Positions 1 through 9,665 of a stretch of DNA of 64,000 bases are shown one piece after another. Below the pieces are notes generated by a model. It saw only the letters and a program-made list of their open reading frames with translations. It had not been told where the DNA came from and did not search any database. The translations under genes were made by a program, and so were the position numbers. The stretch spans positions 17,101 through 81,100 of the forward strand of contig NZ_LPUY01000049.1 of NCBI RefSeq assembly GCF_001518015.1, read 5' to 3'. This DNA comes from Tritonibacter horizontis. GTDB lineage: Bacteria; Pseudomonadota; Alphaproteobacteria; Rhodobacterales; Rhodobacteraceae. How positions within the stretch are numbered: the first letter of the stretch is position 1; every line of letters starts with the position of its first letter.

Positions 1-1466
1 AACTCGGTCGAGCGGGTTGTCAGCAACAGGCTGAGATTGAGCTTGCGATTGAACGGCAGACCTTTCATCGGCACCTTCGGGACGGAGACCACCTTGGCCT
101 GCGGCAACAGCACCTTGAGATCGGAAGGCGTGCGGATGGTCTGATCGTTGGCCTGCTTGATCAGGATCCAGGTCACGGCCGAGATCATCCCCAGGAAGCC
201 CAGGATCAGCATGGTGCGCAGGCGCCCGCGACTGTTGCCCCGCTGCGGAGAATGCGCCGAGAACACGATGCGGCCTCCGGCGGTTTCGACATCCGCTTGC
301 ACAGAGAGCTCATTGAGGCGGCGCTGCGAGAACTCATAGATCTCGTTACTGGCCTCGACTTCGCGTTCCAGCTGATTGAACTGCAACAGGCGTTCACTAT
401 GCGCCGTCAGGCGCTCCTCGAGGGCGGAAATGGAGGAGCTCAGCTTTGACGACTGCTCCTGCGCCCGCTCCCGCCGGGTCTGGATCTCTGCCAGCATGTT
501 GTCCGTATCAGGTCCAACGGCATCGCGCAGCACCTGCAGCCCGGGCACCTGTGCGATGCGGGCAGCCTGGGCACTGGCCTGCAGGCCCTCCAGATCTTTC
601 ACTTCTGCCTCAAGACGCAGAGCGGTCAGCAATTCCTGGGCCAGCGCCTCCCGGCGGTCTTTCAGTCGGGTCACCTCTGTCGCCATCGAACGCAAGGTGG
701 TGGGATCGACCACTTCCGCTTCGTTTTTCATCGCCTGCAGGGCCTGTTCCTTTTCCCGGAAATCCTGCCGCAGGTTCACCAGGCGGTCCCCCAGTTGCGC
801 CACCACCCGATCAACGGAATCCAGACGTGACCGAAGCGCATCGTTCAGAAAGGCCTCTGCCACCGCATTGGCCAGCAAGGCGGATTTTTCCGGATCAAAC
901 GTGGTGGCCTGAACGTGAATGAGGGAGGTCTGCGGCGGCACCAGGAAACGCACGCTCTCCTGCACCCGGGCGACGACTTCCTGACTGACGTAATCGGCCC
1001 CCAGGTCCACAGGCTCGGCTTCTTCCACAGGTCCGAAAACCCGTGTCCGCAGCCCCTCGATCACCAGCGCAAGCCGCGAAGGCTCCGTTTCTTCCCGGGG
1101 CAGGAAGGGGTTGAACTCCGGGTCTTCCTCAAGAGACAGCTGCGCAACGACATCCTCGATAACGGGGCGGGCGCCAAAGACCTCGACCGCAGTGGCCGGA
1201 TTTGCATAAGCGCTGTTGTCTCGCGAGAGCGCAGAACTCATCGAGGCAGAGTTGTCTTCAAGGATCAGAAGGCTTTCTGCCGTGTAGGTGCGGTCCCGTG
1301 ATCCGGTGAGGAAAAACCCCAAAAACATGAAACATAATACGGTCAGACCGATACGCCATTTGCTCCCCCAGAGGATCCGCCAAAGCGAGAGCAAGCTGAA
1401 AGATCCGTTTGTCGAATGGTTTGGGGTGCCCGATGAAACTATGGCAGCCGGGTCGAAATATCTCAT
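1..1466 (-). CDS. Wzz/GumC-family polysaccharide co-polymerase (chain-length determinant), partial
   Basis: Reads on the minus strand from ATG at 1466 and runs off the left edge, so only about 488 N-terminal residues are visible. A first membrane segment lies at about residues 37-54. A long periplasmic region rich in Gln/Glu/Leu helices follows, as in the Wzz coiled coil. A second membrane segment lies at about 417-437, followed by a short cytoplasmic stretch ending at the window edge. Proteins of this layout set chain length in Wzx/Wzy-dependent exopolysaccharide systems. Whether a C-terminal BY-kinase domain follows cannot be seen. The flippase and initiating sugar transferase encoded at 4358-6635 fit the same system. 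Family assignment is firm; the exact subtype is not. Confidence 0.85.
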   Translation of the reverse strand, partial: MRYFDPAAIVSSGTPNHSTNGSFSLLSLWRILWGSKWRIGLTVLCFMFLGFFLTGSRDRTYTAESLLILEDNSASMSSALSRDNSAYANPATAVEVFGARPVIEDVVAQLSLEEDPEFNPFLPREETEPSRLALVIEGLRTRVFGPVEEAEPVDLGADYVSQEVVARVQESVRFLVPPQTSLIHVQATTFDPEKSALLANAVAEAFLNDALRSRLDSVDRVVAQLGDRLVNLRQDFREKEQALQAMKNEAEVVDPTTLRSMATEVTRLKDRREALAQELLTALRLEAEVKDLEGLQASAQAARIAQVPGLQVLRDAVGPDTDNMLAEIQTRRERAQEQSSKLSSSISALEERLTAHSERLLQFNQLEREVEASNEIYEFSQRRLNELSVQADVETAGGRIVFSAHSPQRGNSRGRLRTMLILGFLGMISAVTWILIKQANDQTIRTPSDLKVLLPQAKVVSVPKVPMKGLPFNRKLNLSLLLTTRSTE

Positions 1467-2092
1467 TTTTAACACCGAGTTGACAGCTAAAAAAATCTTC
1501 GTTGACGATAACACATCTATTCTGGCGTTGAAATATTTAACGATATCCTCACCGCCTCCCCAACCGCCCCCGGTGTGGCATGGCAGTATCTGCCTAAAAT
1601 GAAGGCTGGGGGCCGGTTCAACCGCTCAAACGCGACACAAAACGCCTCTGGATAGCTCCTGAGGGGCACCGTCTTGCGCGAACCGGGGCTCGCACGCCTC
1701 TCTTTTCAGCAAAAGGATTTCGTCAGATCCCTTGCAAACAGGCGTGAAAGGTCCGCCGTCACCGGCCGGGGCGCCCGCAATTCGGGCGCAAACCGGGGAA
1801 ACGCCGGTGATTCTGCACTGCAGCGTTTCCTGATCGAACCCCTCGGGGGGCTGACCCAGGAAACCACGAAGGATGTTGACGTTAACCCTTTTGTTCTGCC
1901 ATGTTGCACCTGCAGAAAAAGCTTTTCGGAGAGAGCCGGAGACGCGCGGCCAGATCCGCACGGTTTGACTGAAACCGCCCTTCGGCGCTTGTTTTCTTCT
2001 CTTCGCAAACGGCACTATTGTGCAATGACACATTAAAGAATCGTGATCTTCCAAGCCCATTATTCTTAGCAACATACTTTCGAGGCCTCTTC
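1467..2092. other. Intergenic region between divergent genes, no gene seen
   Basis: About 630 bases between the co-polymerase (minus) and a sulfotransferase (plus). Base composition is more AT-rich near 1470-1550 and 1990-2090 than in the flanking genes, as expected for divergent promoters. Short open frames here have no recognisable protein features. I could not assign a convincing -35/-10 pair. Confidence 0.4.
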
Positions 2093-2752
2093 ATGATTGA
2101 CCTGAAGAACAGGATCTTATTCGTTCACATTCCAAAGGCGGCCGGCACCTCGGTCGAGGAGTATTTCCGCCAACTGCGTGGGTTGGAAGAATGCGACATT
2201 CCTGCGCTTGGGATTTTCAAGAATGACAAATCCTCCCACCTCGAACGTGGCAATCAGCACTGCAGCCTGGCGATGTATGAGACCTACTATTTTGGGGGGC
2301 CGTTGCCGGACGACTGGCGCGCCTTTGCCGTGGTGCGCGATCCCTATGCGCGGTTCTGGAGCGAGTGGAAATACCGCCGCTTGCCACCGCCGACGCGGTT
2401 TCCCTTCAGCACGTTGCTCTCGGTCCGGTCGCTGGTCTACCTCAGCGAGAACCCGATCGCGAAGCTGAAGGATCTGAATTCGCATATGCGGCCACAGTAT
2501 ACTTATGTCGAAGGGCAATCCAGCGACCGGCTGCGCATCCTGCGCTTTGAAAACATCCAAGAGGAGTTTTCCCAGCTCTGTCGCGATTGGGACCTGCCCG
2601 ACACAGGGCTGCCCAGGGCCAATGAATCCCACACCCGTCCGGCCCCCAGCGCCCGCGATATCGAATTGGGCAATGCCTTTGTGCGCCGGGCCTATGCGGA
2701 CGACTTTACAAAGCTGTCCTACGACAAAGAGGCCTCCTACAAGCCAAAATGA
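2093..2752 (+). CDS. Sulfotransferase family protein (Sulfotransfer_2-like)
   Basis: A 219-residue protein starting with MIDLKNRILF. The PAPS 5'-phosphosulfate loop HIPKAAGTS is at residues 12-20, and the 3'-phosphate motif VVRDPYARFW at 80-89. Both are hallmarks of the carbohydrate sulfotransferase superfamily. An in-frame ATG 75 bases upstream exists, but the family motif begins normally only from 2093. Lying among exopolysaccharide genes, it probably transfers sulfate from PAPS to a glycan hydroxyl in the cytoplasm. The acceptor is unknown. No PAPS-synthesis genes are in this window. Confidence 0.8.
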   Translation: MIDLKNRILFVHIPKAAGTSVEEYFRQLRGLEECDIPALGIFKNDKSSHLERGNQHCSLAMYETYYFGGPLPDDWRAFAVVRDPYARFWSEWKYRRLPPPTRFPFSTLLSVRSLVYLSENPIAKLKDLNSHMRPQYTYVEGQSSDRLRILRFENIQEEFSQLCRDWDLPDTGLPRANESHTRPAPSARDIELGNAFVRRAYADDFTKLSYDKEASYKPK

Positions 2753-2840
2753 CCAGCGGGCGAGCAGAGACGCCAACATGTATGAATAAGATCCCTTCGC
2801 CATCGACGCGGACCCCACGGAGAACCACGGAGGCAGGTGG

Positions 2841-4223
2841 ATGATAGAGCGTTTCCGTCCCGGTCAGGCCGGGGCATCAGCGGACCCCAGCAAGCGCCGC
2901 TTTCTGCGCATGACCTCACTCGGCGCGCTTGTCCTGGCCGCCACGGGGGGGAAATCCGCAGCCCAGACCGCGTCGCCCCCCACAGCGGCCGCGCCGCTGG
3001 AGACCCTTCTGACCTTTGACAGCCTTCTGACAGGGCAGAGCACGACCGCCGCAGATCTGGTGCAGACGCTGGGTTTCCACCAGGTCGGAGACGGCGGTGG
3101 CGGCCTCTATCGCAAGACCCGGACACAGCTTTACAAGGACAGCTTTAAGGGCGCGGACGGCAACTGGTGGACTGTTGTCCCCACCACAAGCCATCTGAAC
3201 GTGCGCCAGTTCGGCGCCACGGGGACGGGCGCGCAGGATGATACCGACGCGGTTCAGACCGCCGTCCACTGTTTCCGCAGGATCAGCGCTGCGGTCTTGT
3301 ATTTTCCCGCCGGCGCCTACCGGATTACAAAACCGGTGCTGCACTATGACGGCCAGAAGGATCTCGGGAATATCCGGATCCTTGGCGATGGTCCCGAGCT
3401 GACGCAATTTGTCCTCGACGGGCCGTTTGAAGAATTTCTCTTTGTCGTCAAGGGTGATACCAGCGCCTATGGCAAACGCCACGTGCGCTTTGTCGATTTC
3501 GAAAACTTCGGTATTCGGGGCAACGGCAAGGACCGGCAGAACCTGTTCTCCATCACCTGCGCGGACCGGACGAATTTTCGCAATATCCATGCCTATGATT
3601 TCGTCGGCCTGGGCATTGTCGGCCGACAATGGTGGGACAGCCTGTGCGATATCCGTTTTGTGCGGGGCGGGGACTCCACCCCCGGGAGCCAGGCCGCCGT
3701 GGTCGATCTGGATTTTGTCTTCAAGGATCGTCTCGCCGACAGTGCCTGCAACAACATCGTGTTTCCGGAAACCACCCAGATCGAGGCCTATCGCTGGCAG
3801 GCGATGCGCTGGGGGCGCAGCACAAGACGCTGCCGCTTCCTGGGAAAGGTCCACGGCTGGATCGGGCGGGACTATGACGTGCCCGGGGTGCATCTGCAGG
3901 GCGCCGTGTCCAATTTCTTTTTCGGCTGTTCCGTCGCCCATAGCATGGGCTCCGCCAAGATCGCCCGCGACATCGTCATCGAGAACACCAATTACATTCC
4001 CTCGCACAACAGGATTATCGGCTGCAGTTTCATAAACGGGATCGAACTGGTGGGGGATGTCCGCGGCAATATCATTTCCCAATGCGTGTTCCGCAACAAG
4101 ACCGCCCCCGCAGTGGTCGTCGACCGGGGCCGGGGCAACATCATCCGCGACAATGTCAGCGACCCAAACCACCCGACGGTTGTCGCCTCCGACCCCAGAG
4201 CGCTCGTCCCGCAATTTCCCTGA
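2841..4223 (+). CDS. Tat-exported right-handed beta-helix protein (Pectate_lyase_3 type)
   Basis: 460 residues. The N-terminus has a near-consensus twin-arginine signal (SKRRFLR at 17-23, then a hydrophobic stretch and an Ala-rich cleavage region near residue 42). The motif FGATGTGAQDDTDAV at 124-138 is the signature of the pectate-lyase-3 beta-helix fold, and the rest shows short repeating beta-rich turns. Such proteins include polysaccharide lyases, hydrolases and epimerases. In an exopolysaccharide locus it probably trims or remodels the polymer in the periplasm or outside. Substrate and catalytic residues cannot be assigned. It is followed after 134 bases by the flippase gene on the same strand. 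Confidence 0.75.
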   Translation: MIERFRPGQAGASADPSKRRFLRMTSLGALVLAATGGKSAAQTASPPTAAAPLETLLTFDSLLTGQSTTAADLVQTLGFHQVGDGGGGLYRKTRTQLYKDSFKGADGNWWTVVPTTSHLNVRQFGATGTGAQDDTDAVQTAVHCFRRISAAVLYFPAGAYRITKPVLHYDGQKDLGNIRILGDGPELTQFVLDGPFEEFLFVVKGDTSAYGKRHVRFVDFENFGIRGNGKDRQNLFSITCADRTNFRNIHAYDFVGLGIVGRQWWDSLCDIRFVRGGDSTPGSQAAVVDLDFVFKDRLADSACNNIVFPETTQIEAYRWQAMRWGRSTRRCRFLGKVHGWIGRDYDVPGVHLQGAVSNFFFGCSVAHSMGSAKIARDIVIENTNYIPSHNRIIGCSFINGIELVGDVRGNIISQCVFRNKTAPAVVVDRGRGNIIRDNVSDPNHPTVVASDPRALVPQFP

Positions 4224-4357
4224 TCCCTGCCGCCCCTTTTATCCTTTGCAATAGAGACCTCAGTCCTGATGCCACCGTTTTCTCCGAGCTTTTTCAACCA
4301 AACGATACGCTGTGCGTCTCCGTCCCGGCGCTCTGAAATCCGCAAGGAGATCAAACC

Positions 4358-5683
4358 GTGCAGCGCGTGATTTTTCAGACCGCCTTTTCCGGAGGGATCA
4401 AGGTCCTGGGTGCGGGGCTCACATTCCTGATGTTCATGTGCCTGGCACGGGCGATGTCTGCCGAGGAATACGGCCGGTTCGCACAGATGTTCTCGATCGG
4501 GAATTTCTGCGCCCTCATCGCCCTGATGGGGCAGCACACCCGGGTTCTCAAACGGCTCTCGGCAGCCCTGGAGGTTGAGAACCACGCGGCGGCCCGATCC
4601 GTGTTCTGGCAGTCCTGGTGGGTGGTCATCCTGTTCGGCTCGCTGGTCTGTGTGCTCCTGATAGCTAGCGCCCCGCTGCTGGCGGCGTTTTCATTCGGCT
4701 TTGACATCTGGATTCTGATCGGCGCGGCCTGTTTCATTCTGCCCTTCGCCTTTGCCGAACTGGCGGCCTCCAACCTCCGGGTCGTCGGCGCGTTGCTCTG
4801 GGCGCTGGTACCGCGAGACATTTTGTGGCGTGGCGGGGTGGTTGTGATGGCCCTCGCGATCAGTGCCAGCCTGCTGCCCGCGCTGACCGCGATGGAAACG
4901 ATGGCGATAATCTCGGGCATGCTGCTGTTCTTTGTGCTCGGTCAGATCTTGCGGATTGGCCGCGCCCTGCCACCCGAGCTGCAACACCGCCAGTGGCCGC
5001 AACCAGATCGCGAGATCTGGACGGAATCGGCATGGCTCTGGGCGGCATCCCTGGTCGGGGTGATCGGGGCCAATCTTTCTGTCGTGGTTGTCGGCCTGTT
5101 GCTCAGCACTGTTGAATCCGGGGCTTTCTTTGCCGCCACGAAGATCAGCCAGTTGCTGCATCTGCCGACTATGGCCGTCAGCGTGGTGGCAACACCGGCC
5201 GTGGCACGGCTGATCCAGCGGAATGCCTTTCAGGAGCTTCAGGTCTTCTGCCGGGGCCTCGTGATCATTCTCTCTGTCAGCGCCCTTGGCGGGGCGCTGA
5301 TCATCTGCGCCGCGCCAACCTGGATCCTGTCCCTGCTCAATCCCGAATTTGGCATCGCCAGCACAGCCCTGTTGATCCTGACCGCCAGCTATCTTGTCAC
5401 CTCCCTGTGCGGCACACCGACAATCCTGATGCTGATGTCAAAGGGAGAACGAAAATTCGTCTGGTATCAGGGGCTGTTTGACGGGCTGGGCATCCTGCTG
5501 ATCTTTCCGCTGCTGCCGCTCGTCGGGCTGGAAGGGGCCGCGCTTGGCCTGCTGCTGGGGAAGATCGGCTGGAATGTGGCCGCCGTCAGATGGTGCCGCC
5601 GGGAACTGGGAGTCGACCCATCTATATGGGTGATTTTCCGGCGACCAGGTGGCGCGCAGGGAACCCCCGGTGAAAAGGTCTAG
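4358..5683 (+). CDS. Polysaccharide flippase, Wzx/MATE-like membrane protein
   Basis: 441 residues with about twelve hydrophobic segments spread along the whole length and an N-terminus typical of the polysaccharide biosynthesis (Wzx) family. It starts with the amphipathic segment MQRVIFQTAF, followed by a Gly-rich first helix and the conserved AxxxxxxEYGRF turn at about 36-46. It would move undecaprenyl-diphosphate-linked repeat units across the inner membrane. Neighbouring genes encode the initiating transferase (5958) and the co-polymerase (minus strand, 1-1466), which supports a Wzx/Wzy-type pathway. No Wzy polymerase gene is visible in the window. Confidence 0.8.
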   Translation: MQRVIFQTAFSGGIKVLGAGLTFLMFMCLARAMSAEEYGRFAQMFSIGNFCALIALMGQHTRVLKRLSAALEVENHAAARSVFWQSWWVVILFGSLVCVLLIASAPLLAAFSFGFDIWILIGAACFILPFAFAELAASNLRVVGALLWALVPRDILWRGGVVVMALAISASLLPALTAMETMAIISGMLLFFVLGQILRIGRALPPELQHRQWPQPDREIWTESAWLWAASLVGVIGANLSVVVVGLLLSTVESGAFFAATKISQLLHLPTMAVSVVATPAVARLIQRNAFQELQVFCRGLVIILSVSALGGALIICAAPTWILSLLNPEFGIASTALLILTASYLVTSLCGTPTILMLMSKGERKFVWYQGLFDGLGILLIFPLLPLVGLEGAALGLLLGKIGWNVAAVRWCRRELGVDPSIWVIFRRPGGAQGTPGEKV

Positions 5684-5957
5684 GGTCGGCTGCCCTGATA
5701 CGGGCACCGGCGCCCGATTCTTGGGCGCTTTGAGTGGGGATAAAGGGTAGTCGTTTCCACGACTGACTTTTTTCGCCCAGCCAAATCCCAGCGGAGCGAC
5801 TATTTTCTCAGCAGAATCGACCAGTTTCTTTGGTTAACGTCATATAAACCTGTTCAGAATCACGTAAGAATAGCTATGCTTATGGTTAGAATTTGAGCTA
5901 AATCGGACATAGTCGTTCGGGTATCTTCTGTCATTGTTTGCGTGGGAAGGCTGGTTA
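5684..5957 (+). promoter_or_regulatory. Probable promoter region of the initiating sugar transferase
   Basis: 274 bases with no gene. The segment from about 5815 to 5945 is much more AT-rich than its surroundings and ends in a good ribosome-binding site (GGAAGG at 5945-5950) seven bases before the ATG at 5958. Composition alone suggests a promoter; no specific box is claimed. Confidence 0.35.
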
Positions 5958-6635
5958 ATGCTTGATATTGTTCAAGAATTACATTCACGAGAAGTACATC
6001 AACACCATATTGAAGGTCACAACGGCATTTACGCCCAGGTCGGAAAGCGCCTGTTTGATCTGTGCCTCGCCCTGCTGCTGCTGCCTCTGATCCTGCCAAT
6101 CATTGCAATTCTCGCAATTTTGGCCCGCAGAGACGGCGGCGAAGCCTTCTTCGGACATAAACGTGTGGGCCAGGATGGCGTCTCGTTCCGCTGCTGGAAA
6201 ATCCGCTCCATGGTGCCCGACGCGGCCGCCCGGCTGAAGAAACACCTGGACGAAAATCCAGAAGCGGCGGCGGAATGGGCGCGGGATCACAAGCTGACCA
6301 ACGACCCTCGGATCACCCGTTTCGGGAACTTTATCCGCAAGACCAGCCTTGATGAGCTGCCACAGATTCTGAACGTGCTGAAAGGCGAAATGACATTTGT
6401 CGGACCCCGCCCTGTCATCACCGATGAACTGCCAAAATATGGCAACAAGGTTCAGCACTATCTGGCACAGAAGCCGGGGATCACGGGTCTTTGGCAGGTC
6501 TCCGGGCGCAATGATGTCAGCTATGACGAGCGGGTTGATATGGATGTCGCCTATCTTGAACGACGCTCTTTGATGCTGGACATCAACATCATCGCACGGA
6601 CGGCGCTTGCCGTACTTGGCACAACCGGTCGCTGA
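5958..6635 (+). CDS. Undecaprenyl-phosphate sugar phosphotransferase (initiating phosphoglycosyl transferase)
   Basis: 225 residues of the bacterial sugar transferase (Bac_transf) family in its short, monotopic form. There is a single membrane segment at about 36-57, followed by the catalytic domain with KTSLDELPQ (128-136, the catalytic Asp-Glu pair), VGPRP (148-152) and [13 protein letters not shown] (172-184). It would put the first sugar phosphate on undecaprenyl phosphate to start an exopolysaccharide repeat unit. The start at 5958 is preferred over an in-frame ATG at 5934 because of the GGAAGG ribosome-binding site. The sugar (often glucose or galactose) cannot be read from sequence. 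Confidence 0.92.
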   Translation: MLDIVQELHSREVHQHHIEGHNGIYAQVGKRLFDLCLALLLLPLILPIIAILAILARRDGGEAFFGHKRVGQDGVSFRCWKIRSMVPDAAARLKKHLDENPEAAAEWARDHKLTNDPRITRFGNFIRKTSLDELPQILNVLKGEMTFVGPRPVITDELPKYGNKVQHYLAQKPGITGLWQVSGRNDVSYDERVDMDVAYLERRSLMLDINIIARTALAVLGTTGR

Positions 6636-6684
6636 TCACTGGCCACGTCGGCCCGAAGCAACAGGTATTTATTTTGCGTTTTCA

Positions 6685-6720
6685 GTGCCGCCGACCGGGG
6701 TCCGGTCGGCGGCACTTTAT
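6685..6720 (+). terminator. Rho-independent-type terminator between convergent genes
   Basis: A perfect 14-bp stem (GTGCCGCCGACCGG at 6685-6698 and its complement at 6702-6715) with a 3-base loop, followed by TTTAT. It lies after the sugar transferase and before the convergent metalloprotease. Confidence 0.8.
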
Positions 6721-6775
6721 CCTGAAGGATCTGCAGGTCAGATCGCGGTGTCAGTCGCCTGGCCAGACCGCCCGC

Positions 6776-8650
6776 TCAGACCCAGGCCAGAATGTCGTTG
6801 TCGGCACTGTCCAGATCAAAGATCCCCATGAACTCCAGCGTATCGCCGGTGTCAAAGGTCAGGACCAGGCCCCCATCCGTCACCTGCCCATAGGTCGAGA
6901 TCAGCTGATCCAGAGCCAGCTCGTCTTCGACCAGATCCCGGTCAAGCTGCAGGCTATCGCCCTGCCAGAGCTTGAAATCCTTGATCCGGTCAGAACCGGA
7001 CCCCGCATCGAAGCAGAAGACATCCGCCCCGTGGCCACCGGATAGAACATCGTTCCCCAGACCGCCATTCAGCGTATCATTGTGGTGTTGCCCGACCAGA
7101 AGGTCATTGCCCCCCTCGCCAAAGAGCACATCATTCGAGCTGTTGCCGTAGAGAATATCCCGGTCATCACCGCCATAGATGGTGTCGGTTCCGGTGCCGC
7201 CCCAGATCCGGTCCGTCCCCGCTCCGCCATGGGCCACGTCATGGCCGCCGCCAAGCTCGATATGATTGTCGACCTCGTTGCCCGTGACGGTATCATTGCC
7301 GCTGCCCATGATCAGATTTTCGATCACGGTATCTTCGGCAATGGCCAACGATCCCGTGCGGCCCTGGATATCCGAGAAGCTGCCGCCGTTCAGATCCACC
7401 GTATTGCGCGTGCTGAGCGAGGACAGATCCAGCGTGTCATCGCCGTCGCTGTCATAGATAGTGAAGACGAAATTCCGGTTGCTGCCCAATGCCGCATCGC
7501 CGCCCAGAAGGAAGCTGTCAAAGACGTCATCCAGGTAGTTTCCAAAATCCGACCCATGACCCCAGAGGCTGTCGCCAGCGGTGGCCGCATCCGCGCCGGG
7601 GGCGCCATACATCGACTGGATGGCAACGATATCCGCCATCATCGCAGTGATCGGCAGCCCATAGCTGGCATCCACCGAGGTGTTTTCCTGCTGGCTGAAG
7701 TAGGACATCACGGACATCTGCCAGCTGTCGTTGACAAAATTCTGGTTGCTGCCGTAAACCGCGCCGCCATTGTAGTAGCCCTGGTGGCCAAGCCCGAGCG
7801 CATGGCCCAGTTCGTGCACATGGGCCACCATGCTGTAGCTGTTCAGCTCGGTACCATAGCGGGTCAGCCAGTCCTGTGAAATGTTGATATCAACACCGGT
7901 GATTTCCGTGCCCCAGGTCCGCGTTGTGGCATAGGCGCCCGAGGAATCGTCACTATAGGTGATCTGTGCCGCGCCAGAGACCTCGACAAACTGCAGATCC
8001 GCGACCATTTCCCAGGCCTCGAACGCCCAGCGGGCAAGCTGTTGCCCCGCCGCTGTCAGGCCGGTCAGATTCACCGTGATCTCATTGCTTTCGCTCACGT
8101 CAAAGGAGCGCTCGTCCCGGCCCGATTCTTCCCAATAGCCATCGACCAGGTAATCGGCGAGCACCTGCACGCCGGCTTCTTCCGTCGCGCTGACGGTGGG
8201 GGCATTGCTGTCGATATCCAACCGATAGGTGCCGGTCAGGCTGTCCCGATAGGAGCCGACAGAGATATAAAAGGTGCCACCGGACTGCACCGTCATGTTG
8301 ACTTCGGCATCATAGGTATGGCGCCCGTCATCATTCCCGGCCACCTGTTGGCCATTGCTGTTGTACACGCGCAGGAAGCCATCATAGAGGGTGCCGCCGC
8401 CGCCCCAATAGCCGGATTGGGAAATCTGATAGGTCACGCCGGCCTCAAGGGTCACAGCGACCCAATCGCGGTCGCCGACACTGTCCAGCGCGCCGTAAAA
8501 GCTGCCGCCCACGGGCAGGGAATAGCCGGTATTCAGATTGTCGGAGGCATCACCGCTTTCAAAGAAGTTGGCTCCATTTATGCGCAATCCCTCGCTGTCA
8601 TTGTGGCGGGCGGGATCAAAAACCGTTGTTGCCGCGCAAAACTCACACAT
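6776..8650 (-). CDS. Serralysin-like M10 metalloprotease with RTX repeats (paralogue 1)
   Basis: 624 residues. The order is: N-terminal tag MCEFCAATTVFDPARH (1-16); a beta-sandwich resembling a pre-peptidase (PPC) domain at about 40-148; zinc protease domain with HELGHALGLGH at 279-289 and the Met-turn SVMSYF at 313-318; then glycine/aspartate RTX nonapeptides at about 450-545 and a hydrophobic, acidic C-terminus. This is the layout of secreted, calcium-dependent serralysins exported by type I secretion through an uncleaved C-terminal signal. No HlyB/HlyD/TolC genes are in the window. It is divergent from two paralogues at 9666 and 11692. Confidence 0.93.
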   Translation of the reverse strand: MCEFCAATTVFDPARHNDSEGLRINGANFFESGDASDNLNTGYSLPVGGSFYGALDSVGDRDWVAVTLEAGVTYQISQSGYWGGGGTLYDGFLRVYNSNGQQVAGNDDGRHTYDAEVNMTVQSGGTFYISVGSYRDSLTGTYRLDIDSNAPTVSATEEAGVQVLADYLVDGYWEESGRDERSFDVSESNEITVNLTGLTAAGQQLARWAFEAWEMVADLQFVEVSGAAQITYSDDSSGAYATTRTWGTEITGVDINISQDWLTRYGTELNSYSMVAHVHELGHALGLGHQGYYNGGAVYGSNQNFVNDSWQMSVMSYFSQQENTSVDASYGLPITAMMADIVAIQSMYGAPGADAATAGDSLWGHGSDFGNYLDDVFDSFLLGGDAALGSNRNFVFTIYDSDGDDTLDLSSLSTRNTVDLNGGSFSDIQGRTGSLAIAEDTVIENLIMGSGNDTVTGNEVDNHIELGGGHDVAHGGAGTDRIWGGTGTDTIYGGDDRDILYGNSSNDVLFGEGGNDLLVGQHHNDTLNGGLGNDVLSGGHGADVFCFDAGSGSDRIKDFKLWQGDSLQLDRDLVEDELALDQLISTYGQVTDGGLVLTFDTGDTLEFMGIFDLDSADNDILAWV

Positions 8651-8754
8651 TGTGCACGCTCCTGTTCACTGGGGGGGTATGTGAAACTTCATCAACCGAC
8701 CTGTTTAAGCCGGATCTGGGGTCTAGAAATGCTCAGGCAGTGTGGTGAAAAAGC

Positions 8755-8784
8755 GGCGGAACCGTGAGGGAAGTTGGCGGAACC
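8755..8784. repeat. Direct repeat GGCGGAACC, two copies 21 bp apart
   Basis: GGCGGAACC at 8755-8763 and again at 8776-8784. The 21-bp period is two helical turns, and the pair lies about 105-130 bases upstream of the protease start at 8650. It could be a regulator site; no regulator is identified. Confidence 0.35.
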
Positions 8785-9145
8785 TTTAGCCTTATATTTA
8801 AACCTTCTTAATTGGCCACCGGTGGACATGATCACGCACAGGGCGTTCTGGCCGCATCCGAGGCACTCGGAGCGGGGGAGGATTGAGCAAGACAGAGTCT
8901 CCTGGTTATCGTCTCGGGCCTACCAGCATGCCGTTTCAGGCACCTTGGTCGGGGGACAAGGCCAATCGAGCCGGGACTGCGATACCAATGCATGTCGCGT
9001 GCCGCAAGCCACCTCTATTTTCAGACATTCAGGAAGTGCAAAATGACCCTGATCAGTCCCGCGATCCATTCGGGTGCAGATCAACCTGAGGATGAGGACG
9101 ATTGCGCTGCGGATGGCCCTCCGCAAGGGGCTGTTTTTCTGACGA

Positions 9146-9173
9146 TTTTCCACCGCGGCCCAGGGGTGGAAAA
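9146..9173. repeat. Inverted repeat TTTTCCACC / GGTGGAAAA
   Basis: Perfect 9-bp arms (9146-9154 and 9165-9173) separated by 10 bases in the protease intergenic region. No T-run follows on either side, so an operator is as likely as a transcript hairpin. Confidence 0.35.
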
Positions 9174-9665
9174 TACCCCCGATAATCAGTGTTATGTAAT
9201 GAAATCAGGGCATGCGCGCGGATCTCTCGCACCTGGGTCCAGCGGCACTGCGACAGGATGTCGCGCCGCGATGCCGCCAGTGGCGGTTCAGCGCTGATCC
9301 CCCTGGTGGACCGCATAGCGCTGGAAGCGCGGCTCCCAAAGATCAGGATCCAGGGTCGGGATCCACAGTGGACGCTTCTAATTATAAACAAATTTGATAA
9401 GGACTCTATTAACTAAATGCCCGCATCGGGCAGGCCATCGGGGGCAGGTGCCCCCCTCTGTTCCGGGCGTCTGAAACCAGGTCAGACACCTGATTTAACT
9501 AGATAATATCTGGCGAACATCACGCTCCGACTCGGGCATTTCCCGGTTTCGCGCAACCGTTCCGAACACAATCTCACCCAAAATAGAACAAGATCACCCG
9601 GCCATTAAGGATCCCGGGCTGCCTCGGCCTTTCGACTGCCAACGAGAGAAAGTGAGTGATCTTCC

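Larger units (their letters stand above)
8651..9665. other. 1-kb intergenic region between divergent metalloprotease genes
   Basis: No convincing gene; the short frames lack protein-like composition and ribosome-binding sites. It contains a direct repeat (8755-8784), an inverted repeat (9146-9173) and an AT-rich, promoter-like stretch at about 9378-9418. It probably holds the control regions of both protease transcription units. Confidence 0.4.

Noticed and set aside
2916..4214. 432-codon minus-strand frame opposite the beta-helix gene
   Set aside because: Shadow frame; the plus-strand protein has a signal peptide and family motif.
8774..9391. Several 60-110-codon frames in the protease intergenic region
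   Set aside because: No ribosome-binding sites, overlapping in several frames, and no protein-like composition.
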